A stretch of 64,000 nt of DNA from Lethocerus indicus (taxonomy: Eukaryota; Arthropoda; Insecta; Hemiptera; Belostomatidae): positions 9,106,034 to 9,170,033 of the forward strand of contig JACDQD010000006.1 in the NCBI GenBank assembly GCA_019843655.1, in the 5' to 3' direction. The translations under genes were made by a program, and so were the position numbers. This document shows, piece after piece, positions 49,484 to 61,396 of the stretch. Each line of letters starts with the position of its first letter. Within the stretch, counting starts at the first letter, position 1. The notes beneath the pieces were generated by a model. It worked only from the letters and a program-made list of their open reading frames with translations, ran no database searches and was not told the origin of the DNA.

Positions 49484-51109
49484 TAGTCAAAACAGGTATT
49501 CTAAAATAGTCAATGCTTGTGCGATTTCGCAACGTATATTCAATTGTCAACGTTAAATGTTAGGAACCTTGGAAAAAGGCCAATAATTGTATAAACGAAG
49601 TTTTATTAATGTAATACTGCAACATTACAATATCGTTACCTCTAATTATCGAAATTGGGACGACAGTGTCAAAGCGACTAGCGAGTGTAGGAAGCGCTAT
49701 CGACTCAAGGGGCAGAGCCGGATATGCTATCTACATAATTAATAAGTTATCGATTTCTTCATTGAAGACTGTGTTATGCTCTGACGGTATATAGCACAAA
49801 ATAAGGTAGGTACACGTATATCCTGAACGCAGTGGACGGCTTACATTTTTCGATTTTCTATCTCCACTCGCAGCTTTGGTCTAATCTACCGACGGATTCC
49901 ACCGAAGATAACGACCAAAGTAATGATGGCACTCCTTCCTCAAAAGTTTCATAAAATGATAACAGGGTTAACAGAATCGGTGTGATTAATGACTATGTAC
50001 TTTGTAATTTGTACCCAACAGGTGTATATAGCGGAGGTTAGATGAGTTTGCAAATTCCGGGGAAGTATGTTCAGGTTTCTGGGGAGTTTAACAGTGGCCG
50101 GGACCGTTTCGATCAATCACAATATTCGGGCAGTCGAAATTATCCCAGCGTTAAAGTCATGAAACATCTCGTGCTCAACGCTTTCAATCCAAGGTTGTTG
50201 TATTTTTTCTTCGTGATCGGGACCCGAGGGCCTCGGCTCTGAATTATCTCACGGCACATATTCAGGCTTCCCGTTTAATTGCCAGCCCTTCAGTATTGGC
50301 TTCATTATACAAATCGGGAGCTATCATGTAACATGCCGTGTGTCCCGTCCCGAACCCCATCGACCCGAGAAGCCACTGTCGTCGTTTAATCTTCCCCGCC
50401 GCCGGCTATAAAGTCCCCCACCCACCAACACCGCTCGGGATTTCTAGCCTAATCTCGTCTTTATCGAACCTGATATGCACGGTATAATATCGGAGCGTTG
50501 GGTCTAAATCATTCCCCGATTACTGGCATTAGGCGGAGCACAATTCGTGTCATTCTACAATAGGCGTATATTACTGAGAAAAAAGGTATTATAGCCCCCA
50601 ACGTGCCGGTAATGCTGACAAAATAGTGTGCTGGAAAACTGAGAACGTCCACTGAAACCAACATATTTATCTTTTATATGTTCCTAGTAATTGAATTGCG
50701 TGTTTTATAAATTTTATGTGCACATATAAATTACTAAAAATGTTCAATTTCTCGCGCTACTCTTAGATTAGACTCAATGCTACACTAAAAAAGTGTTGCT
50801 AATGATTATTAACTACGGTAATAAATAATTCATATTAACGAACATTCGAATTTTCAAATGGAATTTAAGAAATGTACTCGAATATATCTTATTTTGGTAT
50901 CACTTATAAGAATGAGAGGAGAATCGACTGAATTAAATCGATAAACCAAAAACGATAATATGCAATCGAGTCGGCATTAGGGTCATCCCGTTGGACAATG
51001 AATCACGGACACTTAAAAGCATAGCGGCCGAGTAATTATTACCGGGTTAATTGTAGCCGGGTAGCGTTCGGAGCCCTATAATTTAGCCAGGAACCAATCT
51101 CCGATCGTA

Positions 51110-51147
51110 ACTCTCTCTCGCTCTCACTCCCCCCCTCTCTCTCTCTT
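51110..51147 (+). repeat. CT-rich tract
   Basis: CT dinucleotide repeats interrupted by CGCTCTCACTCCCCCC, directly visible. GAGA-type on the opposite strand, in mixed GC-richer DNA. Confidence 0.9.
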
Positions 51148-52016
51148 TGGGAACAGACGTCCGCCATAAATAATTACAAGCATGATAGGGGCTGGAAATG
51201 CAGGAATTATCACTTCATCGGGCGGCCGCTATGCATGCAACTCGAGACTGCGATAGTCTCCGCCGTCTTGGAATTGGCCTCCGGCACGTAACCGGCCCCA
51301 GTTCAGCTGCTTTCAGCGTCCTGGCTAATACGATTAACTACAGGTAGAGCTTAATTCCATTCTATTCCTACGGATTCGGCGGACGGGACCAGACTGGAAG
51401 TACTAATTACACGGGTAATCAATTCCGTGTTGACTTTATATTCTACAGGACCCACTAACAGAAAACCACGGAATGTCGAAGGAGACGTGAAAGGTTAAAA
51501 TATTATTAATCACCTTTGGAAACCCGCTTGTTTAGAGCCATGATGGCAATATGCAAAACTTATTTAATCGTTAATATTCGAAACGTCAATGGTACAGATA
51601 ATAAATTACAGGGTAAGTCTCCCAGTATTAGTGGGGCAAAATATAATTGTATTTAAAGCTGTTGTTTAAAAATACTGTACAATCAGTTCACTTAAAGCCC
51701 ACTTACTAAAAGCCCCTATATCTTTTAATCTATTCGTGCGGATATATTTCGAGGATACTAAAATATATATTGGCGTTTAATTTTAACGCCCTCAGGAAGC
51801 GCTCTAACGGGTGCTAAGGGTCATCTGGCGGCCGTGCCGGGAGGGGGACTTAAAGCCGGGGCGGGTCGGGGCTGCGTTATTGTCATTAAGCCCGTGCGGT
51901 GGACGGTCGGAGACTGTCCTACGTTAATGTAACACACGTGTAGGGGGGCGCAATAAAAGGGAGTTTAGGGCCGGCGGGGGAGCGGGCTCTCACCGGTGTA
52001 AAACGTAGTAATGACG

Positions 52017-52026
52017 CCCCCCCCCC
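52017..52026 (+). repeat. Poly-C run (10)
   Basis: Ten consecutive C residues at the edge of a GC-rich block, directly visible. Confidence 0.93.
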
Positions 52027-52761
52027 TAGATAGAGCCCACTGTCTCCCACTAAAAGTGATACCTAGCCTTCCTTCAACCGAGGCGGTCACCATAGTACTC
52101 TCACCTAGCGAGCCCAACGGGAGGGCTCACTATCAATTTTAACCTCATTTTAACGAAAATCCCAGATCTGCACAATAACATAACCAATAGTGGAAAGGAC
52201 GGTTATTGGATAAAACAAATTTATATATTTTTAAAATAAACACCTGACCTTACGGTAATTACTATACATTCTCAAAGCGGGGAACACTTTTTCTTGTTTT
52301 AATACAGATTATTATAATATTAAGATGCTCTGGTTATATATATAATGTGTTCCATGGTAACATAATATTTATTTTTAAGATCCCATTCGTGCCAGTGGAA
52401 GCCCTTTATGGTATCGCGGAGGGAAACAGACCCAGCTAAAAGCATCCAGGAAGGGACGGATACGGTTAGCGGTCAACGGTGGACACCGAAAGTTGTTCGG
52501 TTTGGCAGTCCGAGTTGCCGAACTGAGTGCGGTGGGGCAGGGGGCAGGGCCCCGAGCGGGATTTAATCATGAAGAATGTGCCCGCCTAATTCCCCCGGAC
52601 GATCTCGCTGCCCCTTACCCATTCCACGGATATTACCGTTAATTACGGCAATCGCTCCCCCCCTCCCACCCCGCTGCGGTCTAGAACTTGGGTCGGTGGG
52701 CCCTCACCACAATGGTACAATACCAGGGCCCGGGTATAGGCTAGGGGTAGAACACCTTTCG

Positions 52762-52769
52762 TCCTCTCC

Positions 52770-52800
<31 letters not shown>

Positions 52801-52804
52801 CTTT
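52762..52804 (+). repeat. CT-rich microsatellite
   Basis: Nearly pure CT repeats of about 40 bases, with CTTTCT interruptions, at the end of a GC-rich block (52440-52750). The serine-leucine tail of a 78-codon frame here is only its translation. Confidence 0.93.
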
Positions 52805-55800
52805 CGTGGTGATTTCAGCTGATTCGCAAGTAATGCAATCAGTCAGGCTGCCCGGTGATGGTCGGAGGGGCGCGGTACTCGTTAATCCCTCATTTGGCGG
52901 CTGAGAGGTTCCGGAACGACTTTCGATTAATAATTTTTCCTCCGGTCATTTATCTCTCCCCCCTCGCGGCGTCTTTATTCGCAAATTTCCGGACAACAAT
53001 ATTATTGTCCTTACGCTATTTTGTTTACATTCTTATAACAGGTACGAATATCGAGTTGTTGCTTTCCAATTTCTGTTGTACGAATCTGCGATCTGCCACT
53101 GAGAAAAAATACGTCATTACTACTCGATCGTATTAACCTATTTAAAATGCGTATATACACAGGGAAATAATATGAATAAAAGTACGAAAATATGAATCAT
53201 CGCTATTTCTGAGAGCCACTGGTGAACACAACCGTTTCGAATCCCCAAGGAAGAAGCCGGACAAAATTTAGGGTCGGGATAAAGTTGGGTTCCCCTCGCG
53301 GTGGGTCGTCATTATTTCTCTGGGTTCAGCCCTCGCAACTTCCGTCCGGGGCGCTCGGCGGTCGAAGGGGGTCGGCACGGGGTCGAACATCTGCAAAACT
53401 TGTACAAATTCATCCGGGCTGGGACCGTCAGAGACAAGGCCAAAGGGCGGCGGTATGGAAGGGGGGCCCATTTTTAGGAAGCCCCCCCCCCCGTTCCGCG
53501 CTTTACACGTGTTCCCCGCCAGCCATCCACCAGTGAAACTTTGTTTCATTACCACTTCTTCTGGCCGGTTTAACTTCCCAACATCGGCAGTTTTGATGTT
53601 GAGTATTGCGATTTTATCGCCCGGCCGGTAATATTCTCCGAGCCCGCTTTTTATTTATTGGAAAATAATGATCGGCCCGATCGCCGGTAATGTTTGTTTC
53701 ACGAACCGTAATATCGTTTGCAAGACTGTAAACACCAATATTGCCGCCATTATTATTCGATGAAAGGTTTGGTCGGTTATATTCTTATATACGGGTACGT
53801 TTTATTAAGGAGAAGGAGGGTACACATGCGGAGGAATGCGAAAGACGATGTTTATGTTATTTATAATTTAAAACAAACAAAAAATGTTTCATTTAATGAA
53901 TTTAGAATTTTACTTTTAATTAAAAAGTTTTTTTGGTTACGTTATATACCTTGGTATAGAAGGGTTTCTTTTATAAAAAATCTTTCATTTTTTTCCAGAC
54001 TAGAGGCTTAATATTGTGTGTCTCTTCGGACAATTATTTTCCGCGTAGCCAGTATATGGGACCAAAAAAACCATTAGCGCTCCGTGTCGCTATGACAGTA
54101 AATCTTCGTTGACTCTATAGGAGCCGTAGAGGCGGTAAATATTTGGAGCCTAAATATTTTAGCATCATAAACTGAGGGGATAATTGCTGCAAATCCCCGG
54201 GCGTCGTTGAGCGGCACGTGCTGCCATTTAGAACCTTCGGACTTAATGTGTTCCAGCAGTTATTTAAGTAGCGTGCAAGTAGTTTGATTGCTATTTTGAT
54301 GAAATTTACGAATCCAAGGCCGAACCGTTTTCACGATTACACCGCTTTACGGGCCATAAGTCTCCGTAGAATTCCACCTACCGTAGGTCGGTTAGTTCAG
54401 TTGGCCTTTATGCTGTCGGCCGGGGCCGTATCGACTGCTTTATCCCCCGGGACGAGAGCCCGGTTAACTTTACCGGGTTATGTCATAAGGGGCGCGTTCT
54501 GAATTTTGCGGTGACCGCGTATTCAGGGTTGGCATGTGAGAGGGGGTGGAGTGTGGGGTATGATGCGGGTCGTGCACGGCCCGATAAACCCTCGGGGACA
54601 ATCTCTCGTTACCGGAACGACCGGGGAAACTCCGATAGGGGGCCGCGGGATCGACACCGAGTTCTCATTAACTCCCAGATCCACCTCCGCAGATTACACG
54701 GCTCACCTCAAGTGTCGGGGCAAAAAATACGCCGACCTTATCTTTTATAGGTCGACTTTCCTCTTCGAGCAACACTTAATTCTCCTCGCCAGAAACAACT
54801 ACACTTACCCATACCCTCATTCGCATGAAAAAAACTTTGTTGTAAATATAAGCAATAAACGTCCCCAATAAAGCATTAAAAGCAATGGACTTCTTTGACA
54901 TGTAAGGAAACCTACGTATACAGGAAATAGAAGGTGGTGAGGGTCTTTAACTAAATAATATACCGTATATTCTGCAGTTAGTAATTTAATATATTGTTGC
55001 CTTTTCTTGCTCAAATTAAATTATTCCAACGTCAATTAATCGTACGTGAACTGCGAAATCGATTTTTGCTTGTTTAGAAGTTCATGATTTTGCTGAGATT
55101 GTAAATTCTGACTGACAGCACAAGGCGCCTCCTGGGGAAATATTTGATCGATTTTCTGCCGCAGAGGAGGGCTGCGGATTTTCCGCATCATTCATTTACA
55201 GCCAATGAAACGAAAATCACAAAATGTAATTAATTTGAACTCTTTTTTTCTTTTTAGATACCAACATTTGATTTATCGTCCGGATTTAAAACCATATTAG
55301 TTCATTACAGGGTGGATATTATAGACGTTAATTTGAAGCAACAATGGGTGTTTCAACGTAAACAGGTTATGCGGGAGCGCTCCGGCACTTAAGATAGTTT
55401 GGGTAGACATTTGGAAATTTTCAAATGGCACCGGCCGCCGGGTCGGCCACTACCGCCAGTACTAACCGGCCAGATAGGGCTAATGGGTATTAATTCTGAA
55501 ATACGACCTCGGAACTGCCCCATCTTGAGAATTTCAAGAAAGTGCAGCCTCCCTTTTAAGCCTTCTCCGATGCTAAGCTCACTTAAATAAACTATCATTT
55601 TTAAATGTGTACATATTCATGAGATGGAACCGAGAAATATTATTTTCGTACGCCGAACGGTATCTTGATAAATCAGTATTTTAAAAATGAAACAGTTATG
55701 TTAAATATTTATGATTCTTACGAGGAAGGGGGCACAGAGGATTAGATTATCATGAGTTGAACAGTTGTCCACACTTGTCAGTTATAACTGCCTATAATAT

Positions 55801-57095
55801 TTTCTAGTACTTACACAAGAAGCAGCTCACATCACCGCCCTACACACATACTCACATGAGCAAAGAGTATAGTTTTTTAAACACTACGTAACACTACATA
55901 CTGCTTCGTCTGCCTTTCCTCCTTATATCGTTGACATCACTATTATCGCTGATCGACTTATTACATGAGTTGAATCCTGCTTCCCGCATTGTCAGTGGAA
56001 AGGTCTTCGATCTGCCGAATGTTTATTGACGGCTAAACTACTGGTATGAAGTGTTCGTTTGACAATCATCTAAAGTGCAGCACAGGTGGGTACCACTTCC
56101 GGCGGCTTTCAATCAAGGTAATGGTGGTGCAGGTGTCGTCGCTACCCCCCTCCTCCCGCCCAACCCCTACTCTTACCTTACCTGTCTCCGAATAGACGTT
56201 CTCATATCTCTTTTTATCTGTTTCTATACGTCTATGGGAGACGTCCCACCGTGTTACGCGTCGTGTTTCACGCTGCTACAGCAGCCGACGCGGCTCCCAA
56301 TATTACATTTAACAATGCTTTCAAATATTACAAAACAGAGTACAACTTTCTCGATAATATAGAATACTGTAGTACACTCGTTCTCAAGATATACATTTTT
56401 AATATGTTCCTTTCAAAAATCTGCAAAAGATTATTCCTGTATTCGAATAGATCACTGAGATTTCTACAATGATACGCAGTCGTGATACCCTCGCGGTTGT
56501 CGGGATAATTAGTCAAACGCGGCGGTGCACCACAGAATAATTCCCGAAATATTATTACCGTATGTTATTTGGTTTGTTTTATTATTTAAAATATTGATTT
56601 TTGAGCTTTTTGTATGGGAAACTAAGAAACCGATCCAAACACAGAATAAATGGGTACGATAAGAAATCGTACGTTTACTATCTGGGAACTTTTCAAATCC
56701 CGACTGTCCAATCCTGGGGCAGCACAAATAATTAGGGTGGAAGTTGTTGTTGACAGGGAACATGGGGTCTGAAATTAACGGTGGTTTATTTTATTTCATG
56801 CGGTAAATCACTTTCAACTATTGTTGACTTAATAGGGTTAAGTCAGACCCCGACTTCAACCTTGGACAATTTTATCGGGAAAGTTTTACCCATCCGACTT
56901 TTGACGATATTATCTCCCTTCTCAGAGAATCGTACAAAATACTAAGCCATGATGATGTCTTGTTTCTCGTCTTCCGATAAATATTTTTTTTCTTTTTTGT
57001 TCGTATTACATCTTCGGGTTGAAGCTCCATTAGTCGAATTCTACCGTTATTTAATATATTTTATTTTATCCCTTTCTAAGCATTACAGACACGTT
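52805..57095. other. Non-coding stretch
   Basis: GC-rich CG-dense blocks lie at about 52850-52990, 53250-53690 (with a poly-C run of eleven at 53482-53492) and 54310-54730, and a smaller one at 55380-55520. AT-rich DNA lies at 53800-54010, 54850-55060 and 56340-57100. Frames reach 111 codons but overlap others and are unrecognised. No RNA gene or transposon end identified. Confidence 0.6.
53482..53492 (+). repeat. Poly-C run (11)
   Basis: Eleven consecutive C residues, directly visible, shortly after a GGGGGGCCC stretch in a GC-rich block. Confidence 0.95.
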
Positions 57096-58825
57096 TCATC
57101 GTCTCGTCATCGCTAGCATGTTATCAATGAAGTATCCTGCCTGATCGTTATGTGCTCCGAAACTGCCTTTGTAAATAATTAATTTAAAAATTCTCCTCGT
57201 TCCTTTTGAATCGAACAAACCGAGTGTGACAATCAACAAACAAAAATCTATACTTTTGCAATAAGGATTCTTCGAACCGCAGTAAATTTGTCGACCCTTA
57301 ATTTTCCAAAATGGCCAGAGGGAGGCCCCGATTAAACCCGTATTATCCCCCCGGGGGATGGAGCTCCGGGAGTCTCGGCAACAAAAACCTCTCAGTTCCG
57401 AGTTTAGCGCTAACAATGGCGTTGTTGTCCGAACTTGAAGGCTGCATACGTGAGAGTTGGACGTGAGGAACGGCAAAAACGATAGCCAAAACTGGCCGGT
57501 GGCCGGGGCAACAATGCCTGCCAGCCTAATGGAGCTTTCATAATAGGCCCAGACATAGCAACACATTGCCAGCCACCACACAGAGAGAAAAGAGGGTTTT
57601 ATTAAATGCGGTAAACTTCCTAAGAAAAGCCCCTTTCGACCCGTTCAAACAGGAATCTTTTATAAAAAAAACGCAAAGCCCCCTCTTCTTTTTCTTTTTC
57701 ACTTTTGCAATTTTCTATCTCTACTCGACAGGGTCCAAACCTATTCCCAATATTTACATATAAAAAAATAACAAACAAAGGGATCACTGACATATTAAAC
57801 AATTTTACACAAGAAATAATAAATAAATATTATACAAAATGTACATAATTACATTTATTGTATGCCTACTAATGTCATTATTATTGACTAGTCATGATTA
57901 CAGTATCCAGTTGGCAAATAAAATATGCCGTTGGAAATCTCTCCTAACTTTTCGATTTAGCGAGCTTAATTTGAGTTGAAAAGATAATAAAACCGTTCCT
58001 AACGAATTATTTATGATTTATTAACACTGACTTGCATATTTAGCACCACCCGCGCGAATCATCGTTGATGGATTGCACATAAGCAGTGGCTTAATATTTC
58101 AGCCATCCTGGAAAATAATTTTCACGCGAATTTAAAATACAGGGAATTAAATCCCTATTAAAATTTCCTAGATTAGGGTCCATGGTTGAAACGAACGTCG
58201 GCTTAACGGTCGCGTTACAGTTGGCAAGGAGGCTAAGGTTTTATCTGGAAACACTTCCCTCCGTTAATCCCACCTCGTGCAAGTAAAGGGTTGCGGTGGT
58301 GGCCGGGGAGGGGGATAGGCCGCCCATTAGCAGATAGTGCTAATCCCGAAACATCGCCATTTACAACTATACAAAAGGCCGAGCGAGCTTCTAATGCGGA
58401 ACTAAGCGCCCGAAAATAATCTCCAAGATTCCACTTCGGGATCGTTGCGAGCTGAGGTTGGCGGTGATGGTGAAAACTGGAGGGGCAGAAGGGGAGGGGA
58501 TTGTATGGGGCCACTCTGAGTTAACTTTTTACTTTGCTAAGGAGAAGTTTTATGATGGCGATGGCTGGCTTGAGCGGAGCGCCAAACTTCAAATTTCAAA
58601 TCTGTATGTTACAGTTGCTGTACTTAGGACCGGTGGTTAATTAAAACGTTCGGGCCATTTTGAAAGCGTTTAATTTGTAATTACCTTTAATGGTAAAACT
58701 TGGATGGTTCTGCTGTTGCTGTGTCGTTCCTGATAATAGCGGAAATGTTCTTCGACTTAGTATTAGAGTCCCTTCCTATTAACTACGGAAATAAATTAAA
58801 GAAAATAATTATTAAAAATTATTTC

Positions 58826-58828
<3 letters not shown>
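57096..58828. other. Non-coding stretch with a 161-codon open frame
   Basis: The longest open frame of the window, 161 codons on the minus strand, lies at 57096-57581. Its N-terminal part is aromatic and hydrophobic, and the rest shows no motif I know. Length alone is near the chance maximum, so it is not called a gene. The interval 57780-58150 is AT-rich. A GC-richer patch at about 58250-58500 is open for 93 codons on the minus strand, unrecognised. Confidence 0.5.

Positions 58829-58880
<52 letters not shown>
58829..58880. repeat. (TA)n microsatellite
   Basis: An uninterrupted TA run of about 50 bases, directly visible. A plus-strand frame through it encodes only Tyr-Ile repeats. Confidence 0.97.
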
Positions 58881-58883
<3 letters not shown>

Positions 58884-60449
58884 GTAAATGCTTGAGAAAA
58901 CCTCGAGTACTAGTAGGAAGCTGATTTGTGTCTCGTATTTGTGATGATGACGGCAGCAGTTTCCATTCGAATATAGTCCAATGAACTTGGAAGATTTCGG
59001 TGTATTATTGGATTATTCCAGCGTTGTTTTGAAAATTTTTTTGACAGATGAGCGGTTATTCGATGTAGAGGTTTGATAAAAAAAAGGGGTTTCCCTTTTT
59101 TATCGTTTCTTGTTTGACGGCGTGGAAATATATTAAATGTTATCAGGTGCACAGTTAACTTGTCAATCGAGTAGGACGGCGGATAGGAAAGAGCTTCCGA
59201 TTAAAGAGCTCAATTAATGAACTTATTATCGGTCTGTACTTTATTTCTTGTTTTGGTGATGAACGTTCATTATTGGATAAATCTGATTGAAGTTAATTTG
59301 GATCATCGGGGTTCCAAACCACGAAGAAATGAGCTCAGGAATTAATGTCTCGACACAGTAATCGGCCACATTCTGTTAATTTAGCTCTCAGAAAACATTA
59401 TTGTCCATAAATGAATCCGGACGGTAATGAATGAGACCAGCCGCTGCCCTGATGCATCATATCTGTTGGTGGCTAACGGAGCAGTAAACCATGTAATTCG
59501 ATTTCTCCCTTTACTGTTAGGTCACTGGAAATGGCACTGCGTTCTCCCGGAAAACTACAAAAATTAGTTGTTTATTTTTACTTTGCTAGTGGAAATGAGA
59601 AATTCAAGAGTGCCGAATAACAATCCGGGAAAGACATACTTCTTATAGAGAGGAGATCTGAATTCACTTTAAAAATATGAAACCATTCAATTTATTTTTA
59701 GAGCGGTGTCACTGGTAAATGCTGGATAATATCGAATCATAAATTTCCACACAAAATTGAATATGATAGAATACATTATGGCAATGTCGGTGAGCATTAT
59801 ATCATCTATAATTTTAGCTAAAACGAAAAATAAAAGAAATATAGATGGGGTTATATTAAAATTAAATATGGCAAAAAGTAATAATAAAAGGACATACAAT
59901 GACTATCGTGAATCATATAAATGTTCAGAACATTTATACGTTAAGTAAAAGGACATCCGAATATGAAATTCCTGTTGAAATTGAACGGTATTAAGTCCGG
60001 TATTAAGAATATTTTCAGAAGAGTTCCATGGAAGATGGTGTGTCAAATATTTGGTGGGACAATGGAGCTCATTTTATAGTGAGAGGCGGGCCTATTTAAA
60101 GGATAGTGCGGGGGCGGACTCTTTCCACTCGGGGCCCGCTTTTATTATAATAAAGCATCGCGTTCTGAATTGGAAGCGCTTAGTTTAAAAACAAACGGGA
60201 TTTTATATTCTTCCAACGCGGGTCATTACGAGCCCGTGGGGGGCGCCCACCCCTCATTAATCATCTTGATTTTAAACAAACTGCCGACCCGCCACCCTCA
60301 CCACCACCACACCACCCCCCTTCCACAGTATTAGAACTCTCTTTCTCTTTCATTCTTTCCCTATCCTTTTCTCGCGCTCTTCTCCTGACGGATGATGACA
60401 ATCCTACACTCGGATCTTCTGAATACAGGGGCTGGGACAATGGTGCCCT
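58881..60449. other. Non-coding stretch
   Basis: AT-rich to about 60050, with frames under 81 codons and none recognised. A GC-richer patch from about 60080 contains CCA/CAC units at 60291-60320 and ends at the poly-C run at 60450. No gene. Confidence 0.65.
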
Positions 60450-60460
60450 CCCCCCCCCCC
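60450..60460 (+). repeat. Poly-C run (11)
   Basis: Eleven consecutive C residues, directly visible, after a CCA-rich segment. Confidence 0.95.
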
Positions 60461-60813
60461 ATCAGGCCTCCCCTTCAGTTATAACGAGTAATGAACCGAA
60501 AATAAGACGATGGACTCCAACTTTTCCCCAACTCTGTATGATTCAGTAGAGGATATATTTCCGTATGAGGAAAATGTTTAAAAGCGGCGTCTCTGCGTTT
60601 GGATCGTGATTCTGTCAGGCTGATTTGTCTTATTCGTACCAATAAGTTTTCATTTCACTCACTTTCTAGAACTGGTAAAAGATTTGAACCCGTCGGGCCT
60701 GAACCTAAAACCTAAATATGACATTAAATTTCCTATTCGCAATTACATACAATAAAATGTCCATTCATCAGCTACTAATATTAGTAATGCATTTATTGGT
60801 TCACTTGTAGTAC

Positions 60814-60835
60814 TATTTATTATTAATAATAAATA
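60814..60835. repeat. 22-bp perfect AT-only palindrome
   Basis: TATTTATTATT (60814-60824) is followed immediately by its exact reverse complement, making a 22-base perfect palindrome without spacer. It consists only of A and T in AT-rich DNA. It contains a central ATTAAT homeodomain-like core. Function unknown. Confidence 0.85.
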
Positions 60836-61100
60836 TTTGACAGGGTGTTTGGCCTGTATACTTCAATAGGCATTTTCTTGCAAAATGATAAAACCGGAGG
60901 CTGTCAGTGGGTCTTGCGATTTGCCTGCAGTGCGATATCCTGACTTATAGGAGGCCCGCCCGGCCGGGGATCGCGTATTTGCGTATGTGGATCACGTTAG
61001 GATTTTATGGAGAATCACAAAGTGCACGGGTTTATACGAAGTAAACGCCAGCCCGGGTCTGCACGACGGCCTATACGGGGGAGGCTTTTTACGGCGGATA

Positions 61101-61140
61101 GCACACACATACACACAAACACGCACATTCGCGCACGCAT
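61101..61140 (+). repeat. Imperfect AC/CGCA simple repeat
   Basis: CACACATACACACAAACACG followed by CACATTCGCGCACGCA, directly visible, at the end of a GC-rich patch (60940-61100). It explains the Thr-His-rich part of short frames here. Confidence 0.85.
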
Positions 61141-61373
61141 CGCCTATATCATATCCCACCTATACTCTTCAAGTTTACTTCAGGTGTACGCCCAAACTAT
61201 AAACGTTTTATGAGCAGTTTCCAATACACCGTATCGCATGCCTCCCTAACTATATAATTTTGTTTTTATTTTTGTCCTCAATTTTACACCCACGGGGGCG
61301 AACAACGACCAACCCCTCAGTAGAATTCATACCACATCGAAAATATTTGAAATATCGAATTCATTATAATTTT

Positions 61374-61396
61374 AATATATATATATATATATATAT
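61374..61396. repeat. Short (AT)n run
   Basis: About 22 bases of alternating AT, directly visible, in AT-rich DNA. Confidence 0.9.

Larger units (their letters stand above)
49484..52761. other. Non-coding stretch
   Basis: No gene recognised. AT-rich at 49500-50040 and 50640-50960. A short CT tract (51110-51147) sits next to moderately GC-rich DNA at 51200-51330. A strongly GC-rich, CG-dense block lies at about 51800-52120 with a poly-C run of ten at 52017-52026, and another at 52440-52750. Frames are under 80 codons. Confidence 0.6.

Noticed and set aside
59530..59539. AATGGCACTG, identical to the start of miR-263
   Set aside because: No match beyond the seed region and no opposing hairpin arm.
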